Positions 8,109 to 17,505 of a DNA stretch of 64,000 nucleotides are shown piece by piece. The position numbers and the translations under genes are program-made. Position 1 is the stretch's first letter. Each line of letters starts with the position of its first letter. Source of the DNA: Photobacterium halotolerans DSM 18316 (GTDB lineage: Bacteria; Pseudomonadota; Gammaproteobacteria; Enterobacterales; Vibrionaceae). Location: assembly GCF_000425165.1 (NCBI RefSeq), contig NZ_AULG01000014.1, positions 62,001 to 126,000 on the forward strand, given 5' to 3'. The notes beneath the pieces were generated by a model. It saw only the letters and a list, made by a program, of their open reading frames with translations. It was not told where the DNA came from and did no database searches.

Positions 8109-9658
8109 TCCAGGTTATTGAGACAGAATTCGGCTCGGCTGAGTATTGCCTGCCGTTCCTTGTCCGCTAAGTTATCCCAGCTGCGATAAATCATACCGAT
8201 TCTTGGGTTTACGGCCAGACGCTGTTGGTGCTTGTCCATGAAACGCCAGTACAAGCTGTTAATGGGACAGGCATCCGCACCGGTTTTCTTTTTAACAGAG
8301 TATTGGCAGGACTGACAGTAGTCACTCATCTTATTGATGTAGTTGCCACTTGCCGCATAGGGTTTAGTGGCAATAATGCCATTATCAGCAAACTGAGACA
8401 TCCCCCGGGTGTTGGGCATTTCAACCCACTCAATGGCATCGACATAGATACCCAGATACCAGGCATCGACCTGATCGGGATCAGTTTCCGTGAGCAGACA
8501 AAAGTTGCCTGTGACCATCAGTCTTTGAATATGGTGCGCATAGGCGTAATCCAATGACTGCGAGACGGCTGCCTTCAGGCAGGCCATGCCTGTTTTCCCC
8601 GTCCAGAAAAAATCCGGTAACTGCCGGTTAGCGCCAAGGGTGTTGCTGCTGGCGTAGTCAGGCATATTGGCCCAGTAAATTCCCCGCACGTATTCGCGCC
8701 AGCCCAGTATCTGGCGTATGAAACCTTCCACTTGAGCCAGAGATATCCTGCCATCGGCCTGTTGATAGTGGGTCAATACTGTCTGAATGACCTGCATCGG
8801 GTGCAGCATTTTCGTGTTAAGGGAAAAAGATAACCGCGAATGATAAAGACTCCACTGGTGCTGGCTCTGATCTGTCATGGCATCTTGAAAATAGCCGAAA
8901 CACTGAAGTTGGTGCTGGCAAAAATAGTTCAGCAATTCAATGGCCTGTCTGCGTGTCACCGGCCATAGCAGTGAATCAGAGGCTTGACCAAAATGCGGAA
9001 TACGGTGTTTTTTCAGCCGGGACAGGATATCACTGACCGGGTTGTTGAAACGCAGCGGTGCCGGAATGGCCGCAAGATCCACGCTGGTCAGCTTATGCCG
9101 GTTCTCTTTGTCGTAGTTCCATTTGCCTCCCTCAGGTTTTTCGCCCTGCATCAGGATAGCAAAGCGACGTCTCATCATTCGGTAAAAATGTTCCATCAGG
9201 ACATGTTTGCCCTGGGCAAAGTGGCGGGGAATCTCGTTAAATGGCAACAGGAAGTGTTCGGTATCGACTTCTTTGCACGATACGCTGGCAGGCAGGGCTA
9301 AGGTTCGCAGCTGTTGCAGCAGGCGGTATTCATCAGGTCGCTGGTATTCGAACACTTCTATCTGATGATCTGACACCAGTTTGTGAAGCAGTTCCGGCAG
9401 GCTTTTGTATGCCTCGGTGTCGTCCAGCGTCAGGTGGCAGACATGAAAGCCGGCTTGATTGAGGGCGCCTGCAAAGGCTTTCATGGCGGCAAAAAAGGCG
9501 CAGATTTTCTGCACATGATGCTTGGTATAAGTCTCTTCCTGATGCAATTCGGCAATCAGATATAACGTACTGTCGTCCTTTGACTGAAACCAGGAATGTT
9601 GCGCATTGAGCTGATCGCCCAGGATCAGCCTTAAGGTTTTATAGTGAGTGGCTGCCAT
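8099..9658 (-). CDS. Fe-S cluster cryptochrome/photolyase (FeS-BCP, PhrB-like)
   Basis: A 519-residue flavoprotein of the bacterial (6-4) photolyase group that carries a [4Fe-4S] cluster. The opening RLILGDQLN is the family signature. Cys360, Cys448, Cys451 and Cys464 reproduce the spacing of the four cluster ligands recalled for Agrobacterium PhrB (88, 3 and 13 residues apart), and DYCQSCQYSVKKKTGADACP is present. The expected role is light-driven repair of (6-4) photoproducts; a sensory role is also possible. The start overlaps the end of the cry-DASH gene by 20 bp, so the two are co-translated. Confidence 0.92.
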   Translation of the reverse strand: MAATHYKTLRLILGDQLNAQHSWFQSKDDSTLYLIAELHQEETYTKHHVQKICAFFAAMKAFAGALNQAGFHVCHLTLDDTEAYKSLPELLHKLVSDHQIEVFEYQRPDEYRLLQQLRTLALPASVSCKEVDTEHFLLPFNEIPRHFAQGKHVLMEHFYRMMRRRFAILMQGEKPEGGKWNYDKENRHKLTSVDLAAIPAPLRFNNPVSDILSRLKKHRIPHFGQASDSLLWPVTRRQAIELLNYFCQHQLQCFGYFQDAMTDQSQHQWSLYHSRLSFSLNTKMLHPMQVIQTVLTHYQQADGRISLAQVEGFIRQILGWREYVRGIYWANMPDYASSNTLGANRQLPDFFWTGKTGMACLKAAVSQSLDYAYAHHIQRLMVTGNFCLLTETDPDQVDAWYLGIYVDAIEWVEMPNTRGMSQFADNGIIATKPYAASGNYINKMSDYCQSCQYSVKKKTGADACPINSLYWRFMDKHQQRLAVNPRIGMIYRSWDNLADKERQAILSRAEFCLNNLDQL

Positions 9659-10949
9659 GATTTAACCAGCGATGAATGAAGTCGCCATCAGGATCGTACA
9701 TTTTCGTCTGTTTCTCCAGATCAAAATAGCGCCAGCCCCGCGGGTCGGCACCCACTCCGGCCAGATACTGCCAATTGCCCCAGTTAGACGCGACATCATA
9801 GTCGATCAACTGCTGCTCAAAGTAAGCGGCACCGTAGCGCCAGTCGAGGGCCAGTTCGTGGACAAAACAACTGGCAACCAGCTGGCGGCCACGGTTAGAC
9901 ATATAGCCGGTCTGATTGAGCTGTCGCATGCAGGCATCAACAATCGGATAACCTGTCTTGCCGTTGCACCATTGCTGAAAACGCGCCTCATCATGGCGGT
10001 TGATTGGCCCCTGTTTTTTAATGCCATGATAATAGAACAACTTTTGGCGGTAGGCATGGGCATACCACTGAAAGTATTCACGCCATAACAGCTCGAAACG
10101 AATCCACTCGGTTGAGTCATTTCTGATGACCTTGTTCTGATAATCGTCCAGATAGCGCAGCACAGTGACCGGGGACAGACACCCCAGCGCCAGCCAGGGT
10201 GAAAACTTGGTCGAATTGTCCCAGCCATCCAGCGCATTACGTGTCTCTTTGTAACGGGCAGGTAAATCGCCGGAGAAATAGCGCTGAATATGCTCAAAAG
10301 CTGCCGTTTCGCCGCCGGTGAAGCCGCGGGAGAGGGAAGGTTGCTCCGGCATTCTGTTCAGTTGGGTGCGCGCCAGATTGATCGGGTGGAGCGGAGCGGT
10401 TTGCGGCAAAGCGGGCGGCGGCGGCAGCTCTAGATCACCCACAGACTCTGAACGGCAATCCAGTTTTTCTGTCATCAGCCTAAACTGGGTGAAACTGACG
10501 GGCAGTTCATTGAGTGTAAAAGGCAGCAGTGCCCGCGTGAACAGGGTATGAGTTGGAATGGTCAGAAAAGTGACGTCCGGGTATTGGGCCTCAATATACG
10601 CCCAGCTCTGGTTTTCGTAATAGCCAGCCTGTTCACTGCGGCCGATGACGGAAATCGGGTATTGATCCAGCAGTTCGTCAATTGTTGCTTCCAGCGGCGT
10701 GTCGCGCACGAGAAGGCATTGGTGCTGATGCTGCTCGGCAAGCTGGTGATTCAGATCCGCCAGCGAAGCCAGCAAAAACGCTTGCCGCGGCTTGCCCCAC
10801 TGCGTCCTGTGTGCCGGATACGGATCCATCCCTTGCTGCGGCAGACAGTAGAGACACAACAGATTATCCACCTGCTCAGCCGTTTGCTTCAACGCTGGGT
10901 TATCGTGCAGGCGCAAATCGTAACTGAAGACAAATAATCCCGTTGTCAT
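9639..10949 (-). CDS. DASH-type cryptochrome
   Basis: A 436-residue photolyase-superfamily protein. It has an N-terminal Rossmann antenna domain (LFVFSYDLRLHDNPALKQ) and a C-terminal FAD-binding domain with GYPIVDACMRQLNQTGYMSNRGRQ and LDWRYGAAYFEQQLIDYDVASNWGNW, including the flavin-contacting Asn-rich segment. The DASH subgroup is indicated by overall pattern and length; these enzymes repair CPD lesions in single-stranded DNA and may act as light sensors. AGAAGGTGAG precedes the ATG. It is first in a two-gene operon with the Fe-S photolyase. Confidence 0.9.
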   Translation of the reverse strand: MTTGLFVFSYDLRLHDNPALKQTAEQVDNLLCLYCLPQQGMDPYPAHRTQWGKPRQAFLLASLADLNHQLAEQHQHQCLLVRDTPLEATIDELLDQYPISVIGRSEQAGYYENQSWAYIEAQYPDVTFLTIPTHTLFTRALLPFTLNELPVSFTQFRLMTEKLDCRSESVGDLELPPPPALPQTAPLHPINLARTQLNRMPEQPSLSRGFTGGETAAFEHIQRYFSGDLPARYKETRNALDGWDNSTKFSPWLALGCLSPVTVLRYLDDYQNKVIRNDSTEWIRFELLWREYFQWYAHAYRQKLFYYHGIKKQGPINRHDEARFQQWCNGKTGYPIVDACMRQLNQTGYMSNRGRQLVASCFVHELALDWRYGAAYFEQQLIDYDVASNWGNWQYLAGVGADPRGWRYFDLEKQTKMYDPDGDFIHRWLNHGSHSL

Positions 10950-11034
10950 GGCTCACCTTCTGTGCAAAAGGAGTTACCACAAGTGTAGGCGGCGAAACCG
11001 TGATACGAAGGAGCAGGGCGATGATTTCTGTTTG

Positions 11035-11065
11035 CGCGCCCCTCCCGTTGCAAAGAGGGGGCGCG
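11035..11065 (-). terminator. Hairpin at the end of the araFGH operon
   Basis: CGCGCCCCTC (11035-11044) pairs with GAGGGGGCGCG (11055-11065) with one bulged G and a 10-nt loop. It lies 16 bp past the araH stop on the minus strand. There is no U-tract, so termination strength is uncertain. Confidence 0.55.
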
Positions 11066-11080
11066 ACAGGATGGCCGATA

Positions 11081-12073
11081 TCAGGCTTTGCGGGAGGTTT
11101 GCTTATAACGGTCGAAGATGACCGCTGCCAGCAGAATGGACCCGCGCACCACGTATTGCGCAAAGGGGGACATATTCAGCAGGTTCATGGCGTTTTCGAC
11201 CGTGCCAAGAATCAGCACACCGGCAATCACATAAGACACTTTGCCTATCCCGCCTTTCAGGGACACACCGCCTAAAACACACGCTGAAATCACCACCAGT
11301 TCGAAGCCGACTGAGGTCATGGGCTGGCCACTGGTCATGCGCGCCGCGAGTATCACCCCGGCCAGTGCGGAGATGAAGCCGGAGACAGTGAAAATGATAA
11401 TCTTGGTTTTGACGACATTGACCCCTGCCAGGCGGGCCGCTTCTTCATTGCCGCCGATGGCCAGCGTATTGCGGCCATAAACAGTGCGGTTCAGCAGAAA
11501 AGCAAACACCGCGAAGGTCATCAGGGTCAGCCAGACAGGCGTCGGGATCCCAAGCAGCGAGGAATTACCTAAGGCGAAGAAGCTTTCCTCCGTGATACCC
11601 ACGGCTTTACCGTCCGAGATGATATAGCCCAAACCACGCGCAATCTGCATCGTGGCCAGTGTGGTGATCAGGGCATTGACCTGCAGTTTGGCAATGACAA
11701 AACCGTTCAGTAAGCCAAACAGCACACCGGACAGCAAACCTGCGCCCACACCCAGCACCACACTGCCGGTGGCATTGATCGCCACGGCGGTGACCACCCC
11801 TGAACAGGCGATCACGGAGGCAACGGACAGATCAAGGTCGCCACACGCCAGACAGAACAACATGGCGCAGGCCACCATGCCGCTCATTGAAATGGCCAGT
11901 CCCAATCCTTTCATATTCACCAGGGTGGCAAAATAAGGGACAAAAAACGCACAGAGTAAAAACAAGCCGGCGAACACCATCAGCATCCCGTATTTATCCC
12001 AGACAGCGGACATGTTCAGGGTGCCGGAGCTGTGCTCAGATTCGATTAATTTCGTCGTACTACTCGTAGCCAT
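11081..12073 (-). CDS. araH: L-arabinose ABC transporter permease
   Basis: A 330-residue inner-membrane permease that aligns with E. coli AraH along its whole length, for example MKGLGLAISMSGMVACAMLF, NGFVIAKLQVNALITTLATM and NTLAIGGNEEAARLAGVNVV. It forms the membrane channel of the high-affinity arabinose importer. An ATG at 12091 overlaps the araG stop, but the ATG at 12073 has AAAAGGAA seven bases upstream and gives the family length, so it is preferred. It is the last gene of araF-araG-araH. Confidence 0.95.
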   Translation of the reverse strand: MATSSTTKLIESEHSSGTLNMSAVWDKYGMLMVFAGLFLLCAFFVPYFATLVNMKGLGLAISMSGMVACAMLFCLACGDLDLSVASVIACSGVVTAVAINATGSVVLGVGAGLLSGVLFGLLNGFVIAKLQVNALITTLATMQIARGLGYIISDGKAVGITEESFFALGNSSLLGIPTPVWLTLMTFAVFAFLLNRTVYGRNTLAIGGNEEAARLAGVNVVKTKIIIFTVSGFISALAGVILAARMTSGQPMTSVGFELVVISACVLGGVSLKGGIGKVSYVIAGVLILGTVENAMNLLNMSPFAQYVVRGSILLAAVIFDRYKQTSRKA

Positions 12074-12090
12074 GAGAAGGTTCCTTTTCA

Positions 12091-13605
12091 TCAAGCGGCA
12101 ATCGGGGCGTCGCCAAGCATGGCCAGGCGAAGCGCGGTTTGTTCATCAAAGACATCACGGGTCAGTTCGCCTGTTATCCTGCCTTCCTTCATGACCAGAA
12201 GGCGGTCAGAGATCCCCAGCACTTCGGGTAAATCACTGGAGACAACCAGGACAGTGACCCCGTTTTCAGCCAGCTTGAAAATCAGCTCATAAATTTCCGA
12301 TTTCGCGCCAACGTCAATGCCGCGTGTGGGTTCATCCAGTAAAATCACGCTCATGTCGGTCGACAGCCAGCGGCCAAGGATCACTTTCTGTTGATTGCCC
12401 CCGGATAACTGACCAATGGCTTGTTCCAGGTTAGCGGCTTTGACATTGAGCGCCTGACTTTGCGTCTCGGCATTTTTGCGCTCCCACACACGGTTAATCA
12501 CACCGCCCAGTTTGAGATGCCATGGACGGGCGCTGATGTTGGTATTTTCTTCGACCGAGAGAATAGGCACTATGCCGTGCGCTTTGCGATCTTCAGGACA
12601 CAGGGTAATGCCCGCTTTGATGGCGTCTTTAGGGCTGCGAATCTGCATTTTCTGGTTGTGCAGGTAAATGTCGCCGGAATCCGGTTTTTCGGCACCAAAG
12701 ATCAGCCGTGTCAGTTCAGTGCGCCCCGCGCCAACCAGGCCAAACAGACCCAGAATTTCCCCCTGACGAATGTCCATCGAAACGGGGGCACTCAAACCGG
12801 TTCCCGTCAGCTTATCCAGCTTCAGGCCACTCTCACCCAGGGGACGTGAGCGATAGTTGTAGATGTCGTTGATCTCACGTCCCACCATCAGCTCGACGAG
12901 CTTGTCGTGGGTCAGATGGGTCATGTCATCACAGGTCTGCACATGGGTACCGTCTTTAAATATCGTAATGGCATCACACAGCGAGAAGATTTCCTCCATT
13001 CGGTGAGAGACGTACACAATGATTTTGCCGTCATCGCGCAGCTCGCGGATCACTTTGAACAGGTTATCGATCTCACGTTGTGACAGGCTGCTGGTCGGCT
13101 CATCAAAGGCAATGATGGTGGCGTTGCGGCTCAGGGCTTTGGCAATTTCCACCATCTGCCACTGACCGATGGAAAAGGTCTTCAAAGGCAGCGACGGGTC
13201 AAAATCTTCGCCCAGTCGTGCCAGCTGTGCGCTGGCATTGCGATTTAAGGTCTCGGTGTCTACCTTGCCGTTTCTGGTGGGCAGCTGACCGAGATAAATG
13301 TTTTCCGCGACACTGAGCTCCGGAACCAGGTTCAACTCCTGATAGATAATGGCGATACCTTGCTCCAGTGCATCGACAGTGGAAGATAGGCGGACGGGCT
13401 GGTCATTGATCACCAGCTCGCCACTGGTAGGCTGGTAAAGGCCGCTCAGGGTTTTCAGTAAGGTTGATTTACCGGCACCGTTCTCGCCCATAAGCGCATG
13501 CACACTGCCGCTGCTGACCCGAAAACTGATGCCAGACAGGGCTTTGACACCGGGAAAATGCTTCGAAATCTGGCGAAATTCCAGGCTGGAAGGGGACGTA
13601 GCCAT
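12091..13605 (-). CDS. araG: L-arabinose ABC transporter ATP-binding protein
   Basis: A 504-residue tandem ABC ATPase. The first half carries Walker [10 protein letters not shown], a Q-loop and a Walker B region with the degenerate signature [16 protein letters not shown]. The second half carries [15 protein letters not shown] and [12 protein letters not shown]; its Walker A (GLVGAGRTE) is degenerate, as is usual in sugar importers of this class. It energises AraFH. The ATG at 13605 is chosen over the upstream frame extension because AGGAG lies 8 bp before it and it gives the E. coli length. Confidence 0.95.
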   Translation of the reverse strand: MATSPSSLEFRQISKHFPGVKALSGISFRVSSGSVHALMGENGAGKSTLLKTLSGLYQPTSGELVINDQPVRLSSTVDALEQGIAIIYQELNLVPELSVAENIYLGQLPTRNGKVDTETLNRNASAQLARLGEDFDPSLPLKTFSIGQWQMVEIAKALSRNATIIAFDEPTSSLSQREIDNLFKVIRELRDDGKIIVYVSHRMEEIFSLCDAITIFKDGTHVQTCDDMTHLTHDKLVELMVGREINDIYNYRSRPLGESGLKLDKLTGTGLSAPVSMDIRQGEILGLFGLVGAGRTELTRLIFGAEKPDSGDIYLHNQKMQIRSPKDAIKAGITLCPEDRKAHGIVPILSVEENTNISARPWHLKLGGVINRVWERKNAETQSQALNVKAANLEQAIGQLSGGNQQKVILGRWLSTDMSVILLDEPTRGIDVGAKSEIYELIFKLAENGVTVLVVSSDLPEVLGISDRLLVMKEGRITGELTRDVFDEQTALRLAMLGDAPIAA

Positions 13606-13629
13606 AATGCGTACTCCTGTAGAATCATT

Positions 13630-13654
13630 GGGCGGCAATGTGGCACTGCCGCCC
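13630..13654 (-). promoter_or_regulatory. araF-araG intercistronic hairpin
   Basis: GGGCGGCA (13630-13637) pairs perfectly with TGCCGCCC (13647-13654) across a 9-nt loop. It lies in the short gap between the binding-protein gene and the ATPase gene. Such hairpins usually stabilise the upstream mRNA or reduce read-through, so that the binding protein is made in excess over membrane components. The role is inferred from position. Confidence 0.6.
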
Positions 13655-13663
13655 GGTTCGGGC

Positions 13664-14668
13664 TTACAGACCTTTCTTCTGCAGTTCGGCTTTGTAGTTG
13701 TCGCGCGTGATCAGGACCACGTCGGTGACTTCCACAAATTTCTGTGGCTGAACGTCTTCTTTCACCCATTTGTACAGGGATTCAATACTCTTATAGCCAT
13801 GAACATCCGGGCTTGGCAGGAGTGAGCCATAAAAGCCGGTGGCCTGAGACTTCGCCAGCTCGTTGACGGCATCGACACCATTGATGCCGATGCCAATGAC
13901 TTCTGAAGCGGTAAAACCTTGTCCTTCAGTGGCACGGATACCGCCCAGCACCGTATTGTCATTCATCCCCACGACCAGCCAGTGTTTCACATCCGGGTAC
14001 TGCACCAGCAGAGAGTTAGCCGCATCAAGGGCGCCCGGAATGTCATTGGATTTGGTTGGCACGCGGTAGATTTGATCTGCCGGGAAACCGGATTCCGTCA
14101 GCGCTTTTACTGCGCCGTCCACCCGGCGGCGTGCAGTATCCAGCTCATCGGCAGTAATGGCCATGACACCTGTTGTTTTGGCATCCCAGCCACGTTTTGT
14201 CATTTCCTGGTACAACTCGCTGCCCTGACGATAGCCAATTTCGCTGGCGGCCATCATTACCAGAGGTACATTCGTCATCGGCTGACCCTTGGCATTGAGG
14301 AACTGGTCATCGACGGTAATGACTTTCATGTCGTAACTGTTGGCTTTTGCCATGATGGCCGGCCCGAGTTTGGGGTCCGGGGTGCAGATAACAAAGCCTT
14401 TCGCGCCGCTGGCCGCCAGCGTATCAATGGCATTGAGGGTTTTTTCTCCGTCAGGAACCGCCATTTTGATCACTTCAAAGCCATAATCTTTGCCGGCTTT
14501 CTCGGCAAAATTCCACTCGGTCTGAAACCAGGGCTCTTCCGGTTGTTTCACCAGGTAACCCAGCTTGAGGGTGTCATCGTCACTTCCCCAGAATGCATTC
14601 GCGGAAGCACTGAGTAATGTCGCACCTGTCAGTGCGACCGCAGCAAGTGTATGTGTGATTTTTTTCAT
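13664..14668 (-). CDS. araF: L-arabinose-binding periplasmic protein
   Basis: A 334-residue periplasmic binding protein with a clean signal peptide ([20 protein letters not shown], cleavage after SANA near residue 24). The mature sequence matches Ara[53 protein letters not shown]. It captures L-arabinose for AraGH. A longer frame reaches 14785, but the signal peptide and family length fix the start at 14668. It is divergent from araB across a shared AraC/CRP control region. Confidence 0.95.
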   Translation of the reverse strand: MKKITHTLAAVALTGATLLSASANAFWGSDDDTLKLGYLVKQPEEPWFQTEWNFAEKAGKDYGFEVIKMAVPDGEKTLNAIDTLAASGAKGFVICTPDPKLGPAIMAKANSYDMKVITVDDQFLNAKGQPMTNVPLVMMAASEIGYRQGSELYQEMTKRGWDAKTTGVMAITADELDTARRRVDGAVKALTESGFPADQIYRVPTKSNDIPGALDAANSLLVQYPDVKHWLVVGMNDNTVLGGIRATEGQGFTASEVIGIGINGVDAVNELAKSQATGFYGSLLPSPDVHGYKSIESLYKWVKEDVQPQKFVEVTDVVLITRDNYKAELQKKGL

Positions 14669-14742
14669 ATTGTAATTCCGTCTACGTGTAGGATTTTTTG
14701 TTTCATCGGGAATCATTATTTGAGCAAGAAACGGAGAATTGG

Positions 14743-14758
14743 CGTGATGAAAATCACA
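14743..14758. promoter_or_regulatory. CRP (cAMP receptor protein) site
   Basis: CGTGA-TGAAAA-TCACA matches the TGTGA-N6-TCACA consensus at nine of ten core positions. It lies 75 bp upstream of the araF start codon and is well placed for catabolite activation of araFGH, possibly also of araBDA through the shared region. Confidence 0.8.
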
Positions 14759-14775
14759 GCAGAAAAAGGCAGCGA

Positions 14776-14806
14776 TTTTGTCCATGCATATAGCGTGAAT
14801 GGCTAT
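14776..14806. promoter_or_regulatory. Putative AraC site, araF-proximal
   Basis: The segment contains TCCATGCATATAGCG followed by TGAATGGCTA. The TCCAT and TAGC blocks are the same elements found in E. coli AraC half-sites (TAGC-N7-TCCATA) and in the araB-proximal site of this window. It lies next to the CRP site. Confidence 0.55.
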
Positions 14807-14872
14807 GAGGTGATTCGCATTTTTTCATTGATATAAAACATATTGCGCATAAATTTTCAGTGATTATGACTT

Positions 14873-14887
14873 TGTAAACGTTTTACA
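14873..14887. promoter_or_regulatory. Inverted repeat, LacI/GalR-like operator
   Basis: TGTAAA-CGT-TTTACA is a perfect 6-bp inverted repeat with a central CG, the general form of LacI/GalR-family operators. No LacI-family gene is in the window, so a binding protein cannot be named. Confidence 0.45.
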
Positions 14888-14944
14888 TACCTGTTGGATG
14901 AATCGGGTGGCCATTTTTGTTCTTTGCACACAAATTGAAGTGAC

Positions 14945-14984
14945 TGACGAATTTATCCATATTTATAGCGGTTAGATTCATGGC
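14945..14984 (+). promoter_or_regulatory. Putative AraC araI-type site before araB
   Basis: TTTATCCATATTTATAGCGG strongly resembles the E. coli araI1/araI2 junction (TATCCATA ... TAGCGGAT). The downstream half (TAGCGGTTAGATTCATGG) ends about 57 bp before the araB ATG, a distance that places it against the promoter as in E. coli. Confidence 0.7.
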
Positions 14985-15041
14985 TGAAAACGTGCGCCCT
15001 GGTTATAAAAGAAAAAGATCAGGACGACGAGTGGAGCAGTC

Positions 15042-16748
15042 ATGGACAAGATCAGTGCAGAACAGCGGTGTGTTATCGGTCTCGATTTTGGATCGGACTC
15101 GGTAAGGGCGCTGCTGGTGGATACCCGGAACGGCAAAGAGATTGCCTCCGGGGTGGCTTATTATTCCCGTTGGATGGCCGGAGAATACTGTGAGCCAGGT
15201 CAGTCGCAGTTTCGCCATCACCCGCTCGATTATACCGAGTCTATGACTCAGGCCATTGCCGAGACACTCAGCCAGGTGTCGCCAGCGGTCGCTCAATCTG
15301 TGGTGGGGATTGGTGTGGACAGCACGGGGTCAACCCCGGCGCCCATTGATGCGCAAGGCAATGTGCTTGCGCTGCGGCCAGAGTTTGCGCACAACCCCAA
15401 TGCCATGTTCATTTTGTGGAAAGACCACACCTCGGTCAGCAAGGCGGAGCGGATCAATGCACTGGCGCATTCGCATGATTTTCCCGATTACACCCGTTAT
15501 GTCGGTGGTGTTTACTCCTCGGAATGGTTCTGGGCAAAAGCTGCCTGGGTGGCGGAACAGGCACCGGAGCTTGTTGAACATATCCATAGCTGGGTGGAGC
15601 TTTGCGACTGGGTGCCGGCTTTGTTATCGGGTAATGAACATCCTGACCGCTTACGCCGCAGTATCTGTGCTGCCGGCCATAAAGCCATGTGGCATGACAG
15701 CTGGGGCGGTCTGCCTGATCAGGCTTTTCTGTCTGCAATTTCCCCGACATTAGACGGCATGAGAGAGCGGCTGTTCACTGAGGTATTCACATCGGACGAA
15801 CGGGCAGGCCAGCTGTCTGCGGCCTGGGCCGGTAAGCTGGGGTTGCCTGAGGGGATTGCCATTGCCGTCGGCGGTTTTGACTGCCACATGGGGGCGGTCG
15901 GTGCCGGCGCGGGTGAGCATGATCTGGTCAAGGTGATTGGCACATCGACCTGCGACATCCTGATGGTTAATCACCAGACGCTGGGTGAAAAAACCGTACA
16001 CGGGATCTGTGGTCAGGTGAAAGGCAGTGCCATGCCGGAGCTGGTGGCACTGGAAGCCGGTCAGTCTGCTTTTGGTGATATTTATGCCTGGTATAAGCGG
16101 TTGCTGATGTGGCCGTTAGTGGCGTATGCCCGGCAGCATCCGCAAAGCCACCTGCCGCTTGATGACATCGAAAAACAACTGATCCCAGCGTTGAGCCAGG
16201 CCGCACTGGGCACAGAGCGCGATCTCAGTCTGCCTGTGGCAATGGACTGGCATAACGGGCGCCGCACTCCCAATGCCAATCAACGCCTTAAAGGTGCGCT
16301 CACCGGTATCAATCTGGGCTCGGATGCGCCGGAATTGTTTCTGTCGCTGGTGGAATCTACCGCCCACGGCGCCAAAGCCATAGTGGATTGTTTTACCGGG
16401 CAGGGCATTGACGTTAAACGCGTGATTGCCATTGGCGGTATTTCGCAAAAATCCCCGCTGGTGATGCAAACCTGTGCCGACGTGCTGGGACGGGAGATTG
16501 CTGTCGTTGAGTCAGAGCAGTGCTGCGCGCTTGGCGCCGCTATCTTTGCGGCAGTGGCCGCCGGTGTGTACCCGTCGGCGGGTGTTGCACAGTCACAGAT
16601 GGCCAGCCCGATCAGCCGGGTTTACTCGCCGCTGACAGGGACAGAAAAAATCAATCAACAACGTTATCAAAGCTATCAGCAACTCGGGCAGCAACTGGAA
16701 GCCCTGTCCGAGTTCCAACTGTCACAGGAGCGCAATCATGACCACTGA
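15042..16748 (+). CDS. araB: L-ribulokinase
   Basis: A 568-residue FGGY-family kinase that phosphorylates L-ribulose to L-ribulose-5-phosphate with ATP. The N-terminal [15 protein letters not shown] phosphate-binding block, the [14 protein letters not shown] segment and the C-terminal [20 protein letters not shown] block are typical of AraB. Length is that of E. coli AraB (566). GGAG lies 5 bp before the ATG. It is the first gene of araB-araD-araA, driven from the AraC/CRP region upstream. Confidence 0.97.
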   Translation: MDKISAEQRCVIGLDFGSDSVRALLVDTRNGKEIASGVAYYSRWMAGEYCEPGQSQFRHHPLDYTESMTQAIAETLSQVSPAVAQSVVGIGVDSTGSTPAPIDAQGNVLALRPEFAHNPNAMFILWKDHTSVSKAERINALAHSHDFPDYTRYVGGVYSSEWFWAKAAWVAEQAPELVEHIHSWVELCDWVPALLSGNEHPDRLRRSICAAGHKAMWHDSWGGLPDQAFLSAISPTLDGMRERLFTEVFTSDERAGQLSAAWAGKLGLPEGIAIAVGGFDCHMGAVGAGAGEHDLVKVIGTSTCDILMVNHQTLGEKTVHGICGQVKGSAMPELVALEAGQSAFGDIYAWYKRLLMWPLVAYARQHPQSHLPLDDIEKQLIPALSQAALGTERDLSLPVAMDWHNGRRTPNANQRLKGALTGINLGSDAPELFLSLVESTAHGAKAIVDCFTGQGIDVKRVIAIGGISQKSPLVMQTCADVLGREIAVVESEQCCALGAAIFAAVAAGVYPSAGVAQSQMASPISRVYSPLTGTEKINQQRYQSYQQLGQQLEALSEFQLSQERNHDH

Positions 16749-17496
16749 TGTTTCGTTACAGCTTGCTGCGCAGGGCAGTGGTGCGGAAGCACGGCGACAG
16801 GCGCTGCGCCATCAGGTCTGGCAGGCGAACATGGACTTGCAGCGCCATAAGCTGGTGACTTTTACCTGGGGCAATGTTTCCGGCATTGATCGTCAGCAGG
16901 GCATAGTGGTGATCAAGCCCAGTGGTGTCGCCTATGACGCGCTGAGCGCTGAAAACATGGTGGTACTGGATCTTGAGGGCAATGTGCTGGAAGGCGACCT
17001 GAAGCCCTCCTCAGATACGGCAACCCATCTGGCCCTGTATCAGGCCTTTCCGGATATCGGGGGGATAGTGCATACCCACTCACCGCAAGCCACAGCCTGG
17101 GCGCAGGCCGGGAAAGCGATTCCGGCATTAGGGACGACGCACGCTGATTATTTCTACGGCAACATCCCCTGCACCAGGGCATTGACCGATGAAGAGATAG
17201 CCACAGATTACGAGCGCAATACCGGCCTGGTGATAGTGGAAACCATCGGCAGCCAGGATGCCATGGCGATCCCGGGCATTATCGTCAAAGAACACGCTCC
17301 TTTCAGCTGGGGCAGCGATGCCGATCAGGCGGTACATAACGCTGTTGTGCTGGAAACCGTTGCCGCGATGGCCACACAGACGCTGCAAATTAACCCGGCT
17401 GTTTGTGCCGTTAACCCGGCATTACTGGATAAACACTACCTGCGTAAGCATGGCAAAAACGCCTATTACGGACAGGGTGAAACGGATAAGAACTAA
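16738..17496 (+). CDS. araD: L-ribulose-5-phosphate 4-epimerase
   Basis: A 252-residue class II aldolase-fold epimerase that converts L-ribulose-5-phosphate to D-xylulose-5-phosphate. [40 protein letters not shown] and the zinc-ligand stretch [15 protein letters not shown] are conserved, and the C-terminal [19 protein letters not shown] matches E. coli AraD. It has about 20 extra N-terminal residues relative to E. coli. The start overlaps the araB end by 11 bp with GGAG seven bases upstream. Confidence 0.97.
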   Translation: MTTDVSLQLAAQGSGAEARRQALRHQVWQANMDLQRHKLVTFTWGNVSGIDRQQGIVVIKPSGVAYDALSAENMVVLDLEGNVLEGDLKPSSDTATHLALYQAFPDIGGIVHTHSPQATAWAQAGKAIPALGTTHADYFYGNIPCTRALTDEEIATDYERNTGLVIVETIGSQDAMAIPGIIVKEHAPFSWGSDADQAVHNAVVLETVAAMATQTLQINPAVCAVNPALLDKHYLRKHGKNAYYGQGETDKN

Positions 17497-17505
17497 GGAA
17501 TAACG

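Larger units (their letters stand above)
14669..15041. promoter_or_regulatory. Divergent araF / araB control region
   Basis: 373 bp without a gene between araF (minus) and araBDA (plus). It holds a strong CRP site, two AraC-like sites and a LacI-like inverted repeat (listed separately). A possible -10 (TTATAA, 15003-15008) lies about 35 bp before araB. The layout, an AraC pair abutting the araB promoter and another AraC/CRP set nearer araF, parallels what is known for the E. coli araBAD and araFGH promoters. Confidence 0.75.
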
